Shown: in pieces, positions 1 through 8,201 of the stretch | Layout: each line of letters begins with the position of its first letter | How positions within the stretch are numbered: the stretch's first letter is position 1 | Source of the DNA: JAMQKA01 sp034521835 | GTDB lineage: Bacteria > Bacteroidota > Rhodothermia > Balneolales > Balneolaceae | NCBI GenBank assembly: GCA_034521835.1 | Contig: JAXHMA010000004.1 | Location: 852,084-916,083, forward strand | Reading direction: 5' to 3' | Length of the DNA stretch: 64,000 nt | Made by a program: the position numbers and the translations under genes | The notes under the pieces: generated by a model | What the model was told of the DNA's origin: nothing | The model's input: only the letters and a program-made list of their open reading frames with translations | Database searches by the model: none

Positions 1-1197
1 CTCAATGAAATTATGAGCGATACGGAAAAATTGCCACTTTTCATTGCCAGTGATATTACAATAGGTGCTACCTCGGCATTCGCTGACTATATTTTCCCGG
101 ACGGCACCTACCTGGAGCGGTGGGAATTTCACGGTACGCACCCCAACTGTACCCAAACAGTACAGGGTGTTCGTACGCCAGTGATTACTCCTCTTGTAGA
201 TTCTTGTGAAGTATATGGGGAAGAGCAGTATATGAGTCTGGAAAGTATGCTCATGGCGTTTGCTGAAGGCATAAATCTGAGCGGATTCGGAGAAAACGGA
301 TTCGGAGACGGCGAAAAATTCACCCATCCCGATCACTTTTATCTGAAAATGGTAGCCAATATGGCTTCCGACGGTACACCTGTACCGGATGCTTCCGATG
401 AAGAACTCGAACTGCTGGAAAAAACCAGGAAACACATCGAACCATACGTTTTTGATGTTAACCGATGGAAAGATAGCGTTGGTGAGGAACTCTGGAAAAA
501 GGTTGCTTATGTGATGACGCGAGGCGGACGGTTTATGAACTACCCTGATACCTACAATGGGGAACAGCTCACCAATGCGTTTGATAAGCAAATCAATATG
601 TATTGCGAGAATACGGCAAGAACCATAAACAGTATGACGGGTGAGCATTTCAGTGGTATTCCCGAACATAACCCGGTTACAGATAGCCTTGGCAGAGAAG
701 TGAAGGATTGGGAAGAGGGGTATGACCTGCAGTTGAGTACCTATCGTCAGTCAACGCAGACAAAATCCCGAACCAATGTTTCTTATTGGCTGCTAGCTAT
801 CAGTCCTGAGAATTATGTACTGATGAACAGCATGACGGCACGTAAAAAAGGGTTGAAAACAGATGATGAGGTCATTATTAAAAGCAAAACCAATCCGGAA
901 GGAATTTGGAACCTTGGCGAAATGGGTACCAAAAAAGTGAAAGGTAAGATTAAAGTGGTGGAAGGATTGCGACCCGGAACCGTCACCTTTTCACTTGGTT
1001 TTGGTCAGTGGGGCAATGGTGCCCGAGATACGGTGGTAGACGGTGATGTAATAAAAGGAGATAAACGCCGCGGACGTGGTATCCATGCTAATGCCGTGAT
1101 GGCAGTTGATCCGTATTTAAAAAACACCGCTTTCAGCGATATTGTTGGCGGAAGCGCTGTGTTTTATGATACCTGGGTAAAAGTGGATAAAGTGTAA
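1..1197 (+). CDS. Molybdopterin oxidoreductase, C-terminal part (cut by window start)
   Basis: This is the C-terminal portion of a large DMSO-reductase-family molybdoenzyme. The frame is open to base 1, so the ATG at 13 is probably an internal Met and the gene starts upstream. Near the beginning is the stretch FIASDITIGATSAFADYIFP, typical of the domain where the enzyme recognises its own redox site ('..ADYIFPD.. E'). The last third has the molydopterin-dinucleotide-binding barrel: GLKTDDEVIIKSK, then GLRPGTVTFSLGFGQWG. The clade looks like the tetrathionate/thiosulfate/polysulfide reductase group, but the Fe-S and Mo ligand regions lie outside the window, so the substrate is open. The following AhpD-like gene, a TSUP exporter and moaA fit a molybdoenzyme operon, possibly acting on sulfur compounds; that last point is inference. 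Confidence 0.85.
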   Translation, partial: LNEIMSDTEKLPLFIASDITIGATSAFADYIFPDGTYLERWEFHGTHPNCTQTVQGVRTPVITPLVDSCEVYGEEQYMSLESMLMAFAEGINLSGFGENGFGDGEKFTHPDHFYLKMVANMASDGTPVPDASDEELELLEKTRKHIEPYVFDVNRWKDSVGEELWKKVAYVMTRGGRFMNYPDTYNGEQLTNAFDKQINMYCENTARTINSMTGEHFSGIPEHNPVTDSLGREVKDWEEGYDLQLSTYRQSTQTKSRTNVSYWLLAISPENYVLMNSMTARKKGLKTDDEVIIKSKTNPEGIWNLGEMGTKKVKGKIKVVEGLRPGTVTFSLGFGQWGNGARDTVVDGDVIKGDKRRGRGIHANAVMAVDPYLKNTAFSDIVGGSAVFYDTWVKVDKV

Positions 1198-1281
1198 TCA
1201 ATAAAATAATTACATATTAAATTTTAAGTTCTGAAAAAATAGTTTTCAGCACCTAATCAATTTCCTAATTCAAAAGAATTC

Positions 1282-1617
1282 ATGGACAAGAAGAAAAAAA
1301 ACATTCCAAAACCTTTTAGAGACTTTACAATAGAATACCCTGAAGTGGGCCAGGCCTATGCCCAGTTGGGCCATGCCGTTCATAACGCCGGACCCATCGA
1401 TCAGAAAACAAGAGAGCTTGTGAAACTGGCGATGTCGTGCGGGGCTCAAAAAGAAGGAGCGGTTCATTCGCACACACGCAAGGCCCTGAATGCCGGCTGT
1501 ACGAAAGAGGAAATTCACCATGTGGTTCTACTCTTGTTGCCCACACTTGGAATGCCGTCGATGATGGCCGCCATGACCTGGGTAAATGATATTATTGATG
1601 AGCAAGAAGAAGAATAG
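1282..1617 (+). CDS. Carboxymuconolactone decarboxylase (AhpD-like) family protein
   Basis: A small (111 aa) all-helical protein of the CMD/AhpD-like family. The family core is visible as TRELVKLAMSCGAQKEGAVH followed by SHTRKAL and EEIHHVVLLLLPTLGMPS. Peroxidase-type members carry a Cys-x-x-Cys pair in the core helix. Here only one Cys (SCG) is present and the second position is not Cys, so a thiol peroxidase role is doubtful. It sits between the molybdoenzyme and the TSUP exporter, all on the plus strand with short gaps, so co-transcription is likely. The start is ATG at 1282; a minus-strand frame over the same DNA has no recognisable protein. The physiological role in this block is unknown. 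Confidence 0.85.
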   Translation: MDKKKKNIPKPFRDFTIEYPEVGQAYAQLGHAVHNAGPIDQKTRELVKLAMSCGAQKEGAVHSHTRKALNAGCTKEEIHHVVLLLLPTLGMPSMMAAMTWVNDIIDEQEEE

Positions 1618-1637
1618 GTATAGAAAAACCAGAGCTT

Positions 1638-2372
1638 TTGAGTATTGAACTTGTTGGCCTGCTAACGTTAGGTGTTTTTGTTATTTCTATCCTCTATTCA
1701 TCTGTGGGTCATGCCGGTGCTTCCGGCTATATCGCGGTGATGTCGCTGTTTAGTATGGCACCCGAAGAGATCAAACCGGCGGCACTGAGCCTGAATATCC
1801 TGGTGGCTGTCATTGGATTCCTGAATTTTTATCGTGCCGGTCATTTTTCATGGACATTTACATGGCCGTTTGTGGTGCTATCGATTCCGGCGGCCTTTGC
1901 CGGTGGATATTTGAATCTTCCTGCTGAGATTTTTGAAATATTGGTCGGGACTATTCTTTTGTTTTCTGCCATACGATTTTTATTTAAGATGAAAGAACCG
2001 GACGAGATTTTAAATATTCACCCATCTGTGAAAGCAACCTCCGGTGCCGGCATTGGATTTTTAGCCGGTCTCACGGGAACCGGCGGGGGCATCTTTTTAA
2101 CTCCGTTTATTTTATTGATGAAATGGGCTCCCGTAAAGGTTACGGCTGCTGCTTCTGTAGTATTTATCCTGGTGAATTCCATAGCCGGATTGACCGGTAA
2201 TATTACAGCTACTTCTTCACTTCCGGTTTTTGTTTTGCCGATGGCGATAGCAGTGATGATCGGTGGATTTACTGGTTCCTACCTGGGGAGTCAATCATGG
2301 AACGCCACTACGATAAAACGGGTGCTGTCCATCGTGCTTTTTATAGCGGGGATAAAACTTATATTTACCTGA
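1638..2372 (+). CDS. TSUP-family (TauE/SafE) sulfite/anion exporter
   Basis: An integral membrane protein of 244 aa with about eight hydrophobic segments and two internally related halves. Each half carries the family's glycine-rich entry motif: SSVGHAGASGYIAVMSL in the first, GFLAGLTGTGGGIFLTP in the second. The TauE/SafE (TSUP) family moves sulfite, sulfoacetate or related organosulfur anions across the inner membrane. The start is a TTG at 1638, 20 bases after the previous stop; no ATG lies near enough to give a full first helix. Its neighbours are the molybdoenzyme and moaA, so export of a sulfur oxyanion made or used by the molybdoenzyme is plausible, but this is an inference from context. 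Confidence 0.88.
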   Translation: MSIELVGLLTLGVFVISILYSSVGHAGASGYIAVMSLFSMAPEEIKPAALSLNILVAVIGFLNFYRAGHFSWTFTWPFVVLSIPAAFAGGYLNLPAEIFEILVGTILLFSAIRFLFKMKEPDEILNIHPSVKATSGAGIGFLAGLTGTGGGIFLTPFILLMKWAPVKVTAAASVVFILVNSIAGLTGNITATSSLPVFVLPMAIAVMIGGFTGSYLGSQSWNATTIKRVLSIVLFIAGIKLIFT

Positions 2373-2434
2373 GAACAGAACCCAAAATACGCGCCGGCTT
2401 GAGTAGAATTTCGAACATCGACATCCATTAATAC

Positions 2435-3394
2435 ATGCTAAAAGACAAACACGGACGCGTTCACAATTACTTGAGAGTATCACTCACCGAGCGATGTAAT
2501 TTTCGCTGTACCTACTGCATGCCGGAAGAGGGAATTGATCTGTCCCCAAAATCGCATATCTGCACCTACGAAGAGCTGCTGCAAATTATTGATACGTTTA
2601 TTGAATTGGGAGTAAATAAAATACGCCTTACCGGCGGGGAGCCGCTCGTTCGCAAAGATGCCGATCACATCCTTCAGAAACTGGGCAAGCGACCGGTTGA
2701 GCTTGCCATTACGACCAACGGGTTGATCGTGGACCGGTTTATTGATGTGTTTGAATCATGCGGCCTGAAAAATGTGAATGTCAGCCTGGACACGCTGGAT
2801 GCCGATAAATTCACCCTCATCACCCGCCGTTCGGGTTTCGAACGGGTGCTTGAAAACATCTATACCCTTGTAGAGCGCGGTTTCAATACCAAAATAAACA
2901 TGGTGGTGATGCGCGGAATGAACGAGGAAGAGATCGCAGATTTTGCAGTACTTGCGAAAGACCTTCCGATCATTATCCGCTATATCGAATTTATGCCGTT
3001 TGACGGTAACCGCTGGAACAATGAAAAAATGGTGTCGGCAGATGAGATTCGGGATCGCCTGTCGGAGCGTTACACCTTAATTCGTGATAAAGATGCCCCG
3101 CATGACACTACCAAGCATTACTCCATCGATGGATTCAAGGGGCAAATCGGTGTTATCAGTTCCATGAGTGAACAGTTTTGCGGAAGCTGCAATCGTATTC
3201 GCCTGCTGGCAAACGGCTCCATCAAAAACTGCCTGTTCTCCCCCGACGAAACTAATCTTCTGCAGCCCTTACGAAACGGCAAAGACCTGGAACCTATCAT
3301 CCGGGAAGCACTCTATCACAAAAAGGCCAAACACGCCGGAATGTTTAATCTGTCCAATCAAAAAAACCGGACGATGACGACGATTGGGGGATAA
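2435..3394 (+). CDS. moaA: GTP 3',8-cyclase MoaA (molybdenum cofactor synthesis)
   Basis: Radical SAM enzyme that, with MoaC, turns GTP into cyclic pyranopterin monophosphate, the first step of molybdenum cofactor synthesis. The N-terminal radical-SAM cluster is C21-x3-C25-x2-C28 in TERCNFRCTYCMPEEG. The SAM-binding stretch is KIRLTGGEPLVRKD. The second [4Fe-4S] site is near the C-terminus, in FCGSCNRIRLLANGSIKNC, with three Cys. The protein ends in the characteristic Gly-Gly (TTIGG), needed for activity in studied homologues, so the gene is complete at 319 aa. It lies 62 bases after the TSUP gene and in the same direction, and supports the molybdoenzyme at the window start. Confidence 0.95.
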   Translation: MLKDKHGRVHNYLRVSLTERCNFRCTYCMPEEGIDLSPKSHICTYEELLQIIDTFIELGVNKIRLTGGEPLVRKDADHILQKLGKRPVELAITTNGLIVDRFIDVFESCGLKNVNVSLDTLDADKFTLITRRSGFERVLENIYTLVERGFNTKINMVVMRGMNEEEIADFAVLAKDLPIIIRYIEFMPFDGNRWNNEKMVSADEIRDRLSERYTLIRDKDAPHDTTKHYSIDGFKGQIGVISSMSEQFCGSCNRIRLLANGSIKNCLFSPDETNLLQPLRNGKDLEPIIREALYHKKAKHAGMFNLSNQKNRTMTTIGG

Positions 3395-3459
3395 TAGTGC
3401 AAAACTGTCTAAATTCAAGAAATGCAGATTTTTTATAGCACACCCCTTCTGTGGCAGTG

Positions 3460-3542
3460 GTCCGATTCCTGAGAAGCTGGAAAAAGTTTATTGACTTCCT
3501 TTATTCCTTCTGTCCAAACAATAGCAGGTTCGAATCCTGTTT
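3460..3542. repeat. Left copy of 83-bp target duplication
   Basis: This 83-base stretch is repeated exactly at 5196-5278 and the two copies directly abut the ends of the insertion sequence between them, so it is a target-site duplication. It contains CAGGTTCGAATCCTG near its 3' end, which has the shape of a tRNA T-arm (5-bp stem, TTCGAAT loop). No complete tRNA cloverleaf can be drawn around it. Confidence 0.85.
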
Positions 3543-5195
3543 CCTGACTTCCGCACTTTTCTGAGGTTGGAATTTCGTGAATTGGTACGCAATGACTTAC
3601 GGATTTAAAAATCAATATTTGGGTGTCCCAGATCTTTTTTTGGTGTATTTTCAGGATATGTTTGTACGCAAAAAGTCCAATAAAAGTGGAAGCACAAGTG
3701 TTCAGGTCATCGACAAGAGCTCGGGGGGCTACAAAGTGGTAAAAACCATGGGTAGTTCAGGTGACCCGCAGCAGGTCGATCAGTTGATTCGTCGTGCTCA
3801 TCAGTGGATCAGCCATCAGTTGGGCCAATCCGAACTTGATTTTCACGATGAGAAACAGCTGTATTCTTCATTTATCTCCGGCATTCAACAAGTGACGGTA
3901 GCCGGAACGGAGCTGTTGCTTGGCAGGCTTTTTGACCAGATAGGCTTTGGCCAGATTGCCGATCATCTGTTTCGCTGTCTGGTGTTGTCCAGACTGTGTT
4001 TTCCGGTGAGCAAGCTCAAGACCACCGACTATCTGCAAAGATATCATGGCATTGCTGTCGATGAGGATGCCATTTACCGCTATATGGATAAACTGCAGGC
4101 CACTCAAAAGGAAACCGTCCAACAGATCAGCTACCGCCACACCCGGAAGGTACTGGGGGAGGAGATACGGTTGGTGTTTTACGATGTGACGACCCTTTAT
4201 TTTGAAATTGATAGTGAAGATACCCTGCGCAAAACCGGCTTTAGCAAGGAAGGCAAACATCACCGTCCACAGATTGTGCTGGGCCTGCTGGTCAGCGAGG
4301 GCGGCTACCCCTAGCCTACGAAATTTTCCAGGGCAATACTTTTGAAGGCCACACGATGTTGCCGGTCCTGGAGGCCTTTAAGGTAAGGTACGAGCTTGAC
4401 AAGCTGGTAATCGTAGCCGATTCGGGCCTGCTGTCCAAGTCCAATATTGCCGGGCTACAAGACAAAGGCTATGAGTTCATTCTGGGAGCACGAATCAAAA
4501 ACGAAGCGCAATCCATCAAAAATCGGATTCTGGGATTGAGGTTGACGAACAATCAGAGTAGCGTGATTGACAAACCTGATGCCACGCGACTGATCATCAG
4601 CTATAGCGACAAACGAGCACGCAAAGATCAATACAATCGCCAAAAAGGACTGCGAAAGTTGGAAAAACGGATCCAATCCGGAAAGCTTACCAAAGCCCAC
4701 ATCAACAACAAAGGCTACAATAAATACCTGAAGCTGGAAGGAGATGTATCGATCAGCATTGATCGCGAGAAGTTTGAAGCCGACGGGAAATGGGACGGGC
4801 TAAAGGGATATCTGACAAACTCCAGGCTACCAAAAGATCAGGTGATTGAAAGACTACGCTCATCTATGGAAGATAGAGCGGGCATTTAGAATTTCGAAGA
4901 CGAACTTAAAAATCAGGCCTGTTTATCACAGGCTGCAGCGCAGGATTGAGGCTCATATTTGTATCGCTTTTGTGGGGTATAAAGTCTACAAAGAGCTGGA
5001 AAGGCAATTGAAAGAGAAGAAAACAGAGCTGAGTCCGGAAAAAGCCATCGATATCGCTAAAACGATTTATGCCATAAAGGTGGTCACTCCATTGAACAAA
5101 GAGGAAATCCAGCAGACACTGATCTTGAATGAAGAACAGAAGGAGCTTGCTGAATTATTTAACTTTTGACAGGGTGTCCAAATGCGGAAGTCAGG
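3543..5195 (+). mobile_element. IS1634-family insertion sequence (IS4 superfamily)
   Basis: A 1,653-bp element bounded by inverted repeats that begin CCTGACTTCCGCA on the left (3543) and, read on the opposite strand, CCTGACTTCCGCA on the right (ending 5195). It is flanked by 83-bp direct repeats. One transposase gene fills it. Founding member IS1634 of Mycoplasma mycoides is known for long and variable target duplications, so the 83-bp duplication agrees with the family call. The transposase is frameshifted twice, so this copy is probably inactive unless the indels are sequencing errors. Confidence 0.85.
3658..5169 (+). pseudogene. IS1634-family transposase, broken by two compensating frameshifts
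   Basis: Reading continues through three frames. Frame one runs from ATG 3658 (FVRKKSNKSGSTSVQVI) to a stop at 4312. Restoring one C in the CCCC run just before 4312 would give GGYPLAYEIFQGNTFEGHT and continue in the second frame. That frame carries the DDE-type core (LVIVADSGLLSKSNI) and runs to about 4850. Removing one A from the AAA there gives VIEDYAHLWKIERAFRISK, the family's conserved C-terminal block with its YRHLQRR-like segment (YHRLQRRIEAHICIAF). The two lesions are -1 and +1, so the original frame is regained. An upstream ATG at 3577 is possible, but 3658 fits the family N-terminus better. Confidence 0.88.
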
Positions 5196-5278
5196 GTCCG
5201 ATTCCTGAGAAGCTGGAAAAAGTTTATTGACTTCCTTTATTCCTTCTGTCCAAACAATAGCAGGTTCGAATCCTGTTT
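5196..5278. repeat. Right copy of 83-bp target duplication
   Basis: Exact copy of 3460-3542, immediately after the right inverted repeat of the IS1634-family element. Its last bases form the stop codon of the truncated arsR gene on the minus strand, so the junction of tRNA-arm-like DNA with arsR was there before the IS arrived. Confidence 0.85.
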
Positions 5279-5501
5279 AAATTACCTTTTTAATAATTCC
5301 GGCTTTGTTTAAGGCCTTCAGATGTTGTGAAACCGTAGATTGAGTCAGCGACAATACGTTGGTTGTATAACCACAAATACAGCTCTCCAGTCGGCTCAAA
5401 ATTACCAAAATGGCCAACCTTGCCGGGTGAGATATTGCTTTCAGAAGGTCAGTGGTTTTTTTTCGAATAAAAATGCTTTTGATGTAGCTATATCCTACCA
5501 C
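5277..5501 (-). pseudogene. ArsR-family transcriptional regulator, C-terminally truncated
   Basis: The 74-residue product has the ArsR/SmtB winged-helix start: TTDLLKAISHPARLAILVIL, a metal-thiol-like ESCICG, and the recognition helix TQSTVSQHLKALNKAGIIK. Family members normally continue about 30-40 residues through the wing and last helix. Here the frame ends at a TAA made by the first bases beyond the junction with the 83-bp repeat. The gene was therefore cut by a rearrangement at 5278 and very likely is non-functional. No metal or arsenic genes lie next to it in this window. Confidence 0.8.
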
Positions 5502-6210
5502 AATACATTTAATCCTAAAAAAACAATTGAATATTGTGGCTTAGTTGCAGGCTGAAAGATTGTCCGCTAAAATAAGTTCTCTTCGGCTTCTCTGACAATT
5601 TTGGTGGGCATTAAATTTGCAGATTAGTTTATTCGATGGCAATTGGAAATTACCAGAGGCGGGATGTAGTTCGATATGCCATCGAATGAAACATTCAGTA
5701 TGAACATAATTGATGGTCTGTCGATTAAGTATATTCGAAAAGAGTAGATACAAAATATGTAGTGCCCGCCTAAAAAAGGCGGGCACTGTTAGTCAGTACG
5801 TCCGAGAGAAAGCTATTTCTTGCATGAAATTTCGTTAAAACCCCGAACACGTAGTCTGAAGGGCGATTTTAAAAAGCATGAAAATTAGAAAAGTGAAGGC
5901 AAATGAAGAGTTTGTTGGACAAATGTTGGCCAAAAAATAGGAGTTGCAATCTATGGTTTAATTCTAGGCATACAAAAGTTAGCAAGTTCAGATCTGTCGT
6001 TTCAAATTTGTTTTATGTATAGCGTATCCCTGAACCAAGTATAATTGTCGCTTACTAAATCGAAAGAGTAGTTTTGATGTAACTATTTTACAGCTATAAG
6101 TTGTATTTCAAATAAAGCTGAGGATTACCTTGAAAATAAATCCAAAATTATCTAAGTAGCTATTACGGATAATGGTATAAAGGGATTTTAGTTAGGGATA
6201 CGTTAACAAT
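5502..6210. other. Intergenic region with hairpins, no gene seen
   Basis: No convincing coding sequence. An 11-bp perfect hairpin with a 5-A loop, AGTGCCCGCCT / AGGCGGGCACT, lies at 5761-5787 and could act as a transcription terminator in either direction. An 11-bp inverted repeat ATTCGATGGCA / TGCCATCGAAT with a 35-base spacer lies at 5631-5687. Sequence from about 5990 to 6210 is AT-rich and presumably holds the promoter of the sigma factor gene. Confidence 0.5.
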
Positions 6211-6813
6211 ATGAACTATAAGAGCAATATACACTCAGGTTTCAGCGGTAAAGGATGCGCTGAAGACGATCTATGGTGTATGCTGCAGGATGGGAAAAGA
6301 GAGGCGCTGGATGAACTTTTCAGGAAATTTTATACGTCATTATTTAATTACGGCATCAAAATTACACCCAATGCTGATCTCGTAAAGGATGCTATTCAGG
6401 AGCTATTTTATAAGATATGGAGTAAACACGCCTCTTTATCTAATCCTGAATCTATCAAAGCTTATCTTTTAATTTCGCTACGTAGAATATTATTGCGAAA
6501 TATTGATAAAGGTCGGAATTGGGGCGAGCGAAATCTTCAATATCTGAATAGCATATTCTCCACAAACTTTTCGAAGCAGGATCTTATAATTCGGAAAGAA
6601 CTGGAGAAGGAAAAGAAAGAACTACTGGTCAATGCTTTAAATGAACTAAATAGCCGTCAAAAAGAAGCTTTGTTTCTGCGATATTATCATGGATTGACGA
6701 ATCATGAGATTGCAAGCGTAATGGGAATTAACTACCAAAGTGTTAAGAATAATCTTTCTCGTGCACTAAAAAGTCTGCGTGGAATTATCGATACAGTTCC
6801 CTTTCTTGAATAA
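6211..6813 (+). CDS. ECF RNA polymerase sigma factor (FecI-like)
   Basis: A 200-residue sigma-70 family protein of the Bacteroidetes SusC-linked ECF group. Region 2 is at about residues 30-100 (DELFRKFYTSLFNYG, DAIQELFYKIW). Region 4 is at about 145-195 with the helix-turn-helix SRQKEALFLRYYHGLTNHEI and MGINYQSVKNNLSRALKSL. It is followed by a FecR-type anti-sigma gene and an STN-containing SusC, so the standard model applies: substrate bound by the outer-membrane receptor is signalled through FecR and frees this factor to transcribe the locus. The start is ATG 6211. About 240 non-coding bases separate it from fecR, so the latter may have its own promoter. Confidence 0.93.
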   Translation: MNYKSNIHSGFSGKGCAEDDLWCMLQDGKREALDELFRKFYTSLFNYGIKITPNADLVKDAIQELFYKIWSKHASLSNPESIKAYLLISLRRILLRNIDKGRNWGERNLQYLNSIFSTNFSKQDLIIRKELEKEKKELLVNALNELNSRQKEALFLRYYHGLTNHEIASVMGINYQSVKNNLSRALKSLRGIIDTVPFLE

Positions 6814-7052
6814 TAATGCCCCTCCCATTTGTTCTTTCCTGTATATGCAGTTCTAGGATTCTGCCCCTCTTTTTTCATGTAATCCTCTGAAAGTCTTCCA
6901 AAAAAAATGAAAAATTTGAGTACTCCATCTCTTTGACTGTGTCTTAAGTGATGAAAAGGATATAAGTAAGGCTCCATGCTTGGTCTGAGTTTGTGTAGAG
7001 TATTCGCTCTTATTGGCAAGCTATAGAAATATTTATAAGAAATCTGAAAGAC

Positions 7053-8153
7053 GTGTCTAAGTACGAAAAAGAAATCGAAGAGTTATTAGCTGACGACACA
7101 TTTATTGCTTGGATTGAAGGCCGAGCTTCTGATGAAGATACATTAAGCTGGGAAGCGTGGCTTGCCGATGATCCCTTAAGGAATAAATTGGTGGAACAGG
7201 CCCGCAAACTCCATTATAGCATAGGGTTTAAGGCCGTAAATAGGCCTGAGATAGAGGTAGAACTTGACAGACTTAGAGATAGAATTGAGAAGGATAAAAA
7301 ATCCACAAGGCCTACAGTTAGTCCCCAGGACAAGATTATCAATATGGATAATCGTAGAGGTTATTCGCGGGTGGCGGCTATTGTGTTGCTTCTGGTTGTG
7401 GCGCTGAGTGCTTTAACGATGTATTCACTGGTTGAGGTACAGGCCGACCAGCCTAATAAACAGAAACCGGTTGTGGAGTTTATAAGTACTTCCACTCAAG
7501 GCGGCCAGAAAAAAGTGCTGAGTCTTTCAGATGGATCTACTATTACACTAAATGCAAACTCATCTTTGCGATATCCTACAAAATATTCAGGGGGAGATCT
7601 CGAGGTTTGGCTGAAGGGGGAGGCATTTTTTGATATTATCAGAAAAACCGGTAATGAGGCCCGATCTTTTACAGTAAATATACCACAAGGGAAGGTAAGA
7701 GTACTAGGTACACAATTTAATGTGAACACCTATGAAGAAGGTACCGAAGTAGTTTTGGTAGAGGGTAAGGTAAGTGTAGAGATGACTGATTCACTGAGTC
7801 ATGTAAAAGATACCTATGTCATGCATCCCGGAGAAATGAGTCATATTTGTAGAAGTAAACAATTAATACTGTCAGAACCGGTTAAGGCCAATCTTTATAC
7901 GGCCTGGACTCAAGATAAGTTGATATTCCAAGATACAACTTTGGATAACGTAGCCAAGAGAATTGCACAAATTTATGGGGTCGAATTTGAACTGAATGGC
8001 ACGGAAATGGAGAATATCAAGGTCTCGGGATCTTTACCTAATAATAACTTAGAAGTGTTTTTGAATGCGTTGCAGGATATGCTTGATCGTCCCGTTGAAT
8101 TTAAAAATGGTTTAATAGTATTAGGAGAAAAGCATGCTAGTGGGAAATTGTAA
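7053..8153 (+). CDS. FecR-family anti-sigma factor
   Basis: Inner-membrane anti-sigma factor of 366 aa. The cytoplasmic N-terminal part binds the sigma factor (residues 1-105). One membrane segment follows (VAAIVLLLVVALSALTMYSL, about 109-128). The periplasmic FecR domain is at about 150-250, with the typical LSDGSTITLNANSSLRYPT and VRVLGTQFNVNTYEEGTEV. A DUF4974-type C-terminal domain (about 285-355, QDTTLDNVAKRIAQIYGVEF) is the part that contacts the STN domain of the partner SusC. The start is GTG 7053; no upstream ATG is in frame. The gene is intact and precedes susC by 48 bases. Confidence 0.93.
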   Translation: MSKYEKEIEELLADDTFIAWIEGRASDEDTLSWEAWLADDPLRNKLVEQARKLHYSIGFKAVNRPEIEVELDRLRDRIEKDKKSTRPTVSPQDKIINMDNRRGYSRVAAIVLLLVVALSALTMYSLVEVQADQPNKQKPVVEFISTSTQGGQKKVLSLSDGSTITLNANSSLRYPTKYSGGDLEVWLKGEAFFDIIRKTGNEARSFTVNIPQGKVRVLGTQFNVNTYEEGTEVVLVEGKVSVEMTDSLSHVKDTYVMHPGEMSHICRSKQLILSEPVKANLYTAWTQDKLIFQDTTLDNVAKRIAQIYGVEFELNGTEMENIKVSGSLPNNNLEVFLNALQDMLDRPVEFKNGLIVLGEKHASGKL

Positions 8154-8201
8154 ATAGTACTAGGGATCAATCTTAAATCTAATCCTATATAAGGGGAAAA
8201 T

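Noticed and set aside
3460..5278. Two identical 83-base repeats as a CRISPR or integron feature
   Set aside because: Only two copies, too long, and they abut the inverted repeats of an insertion sequence.
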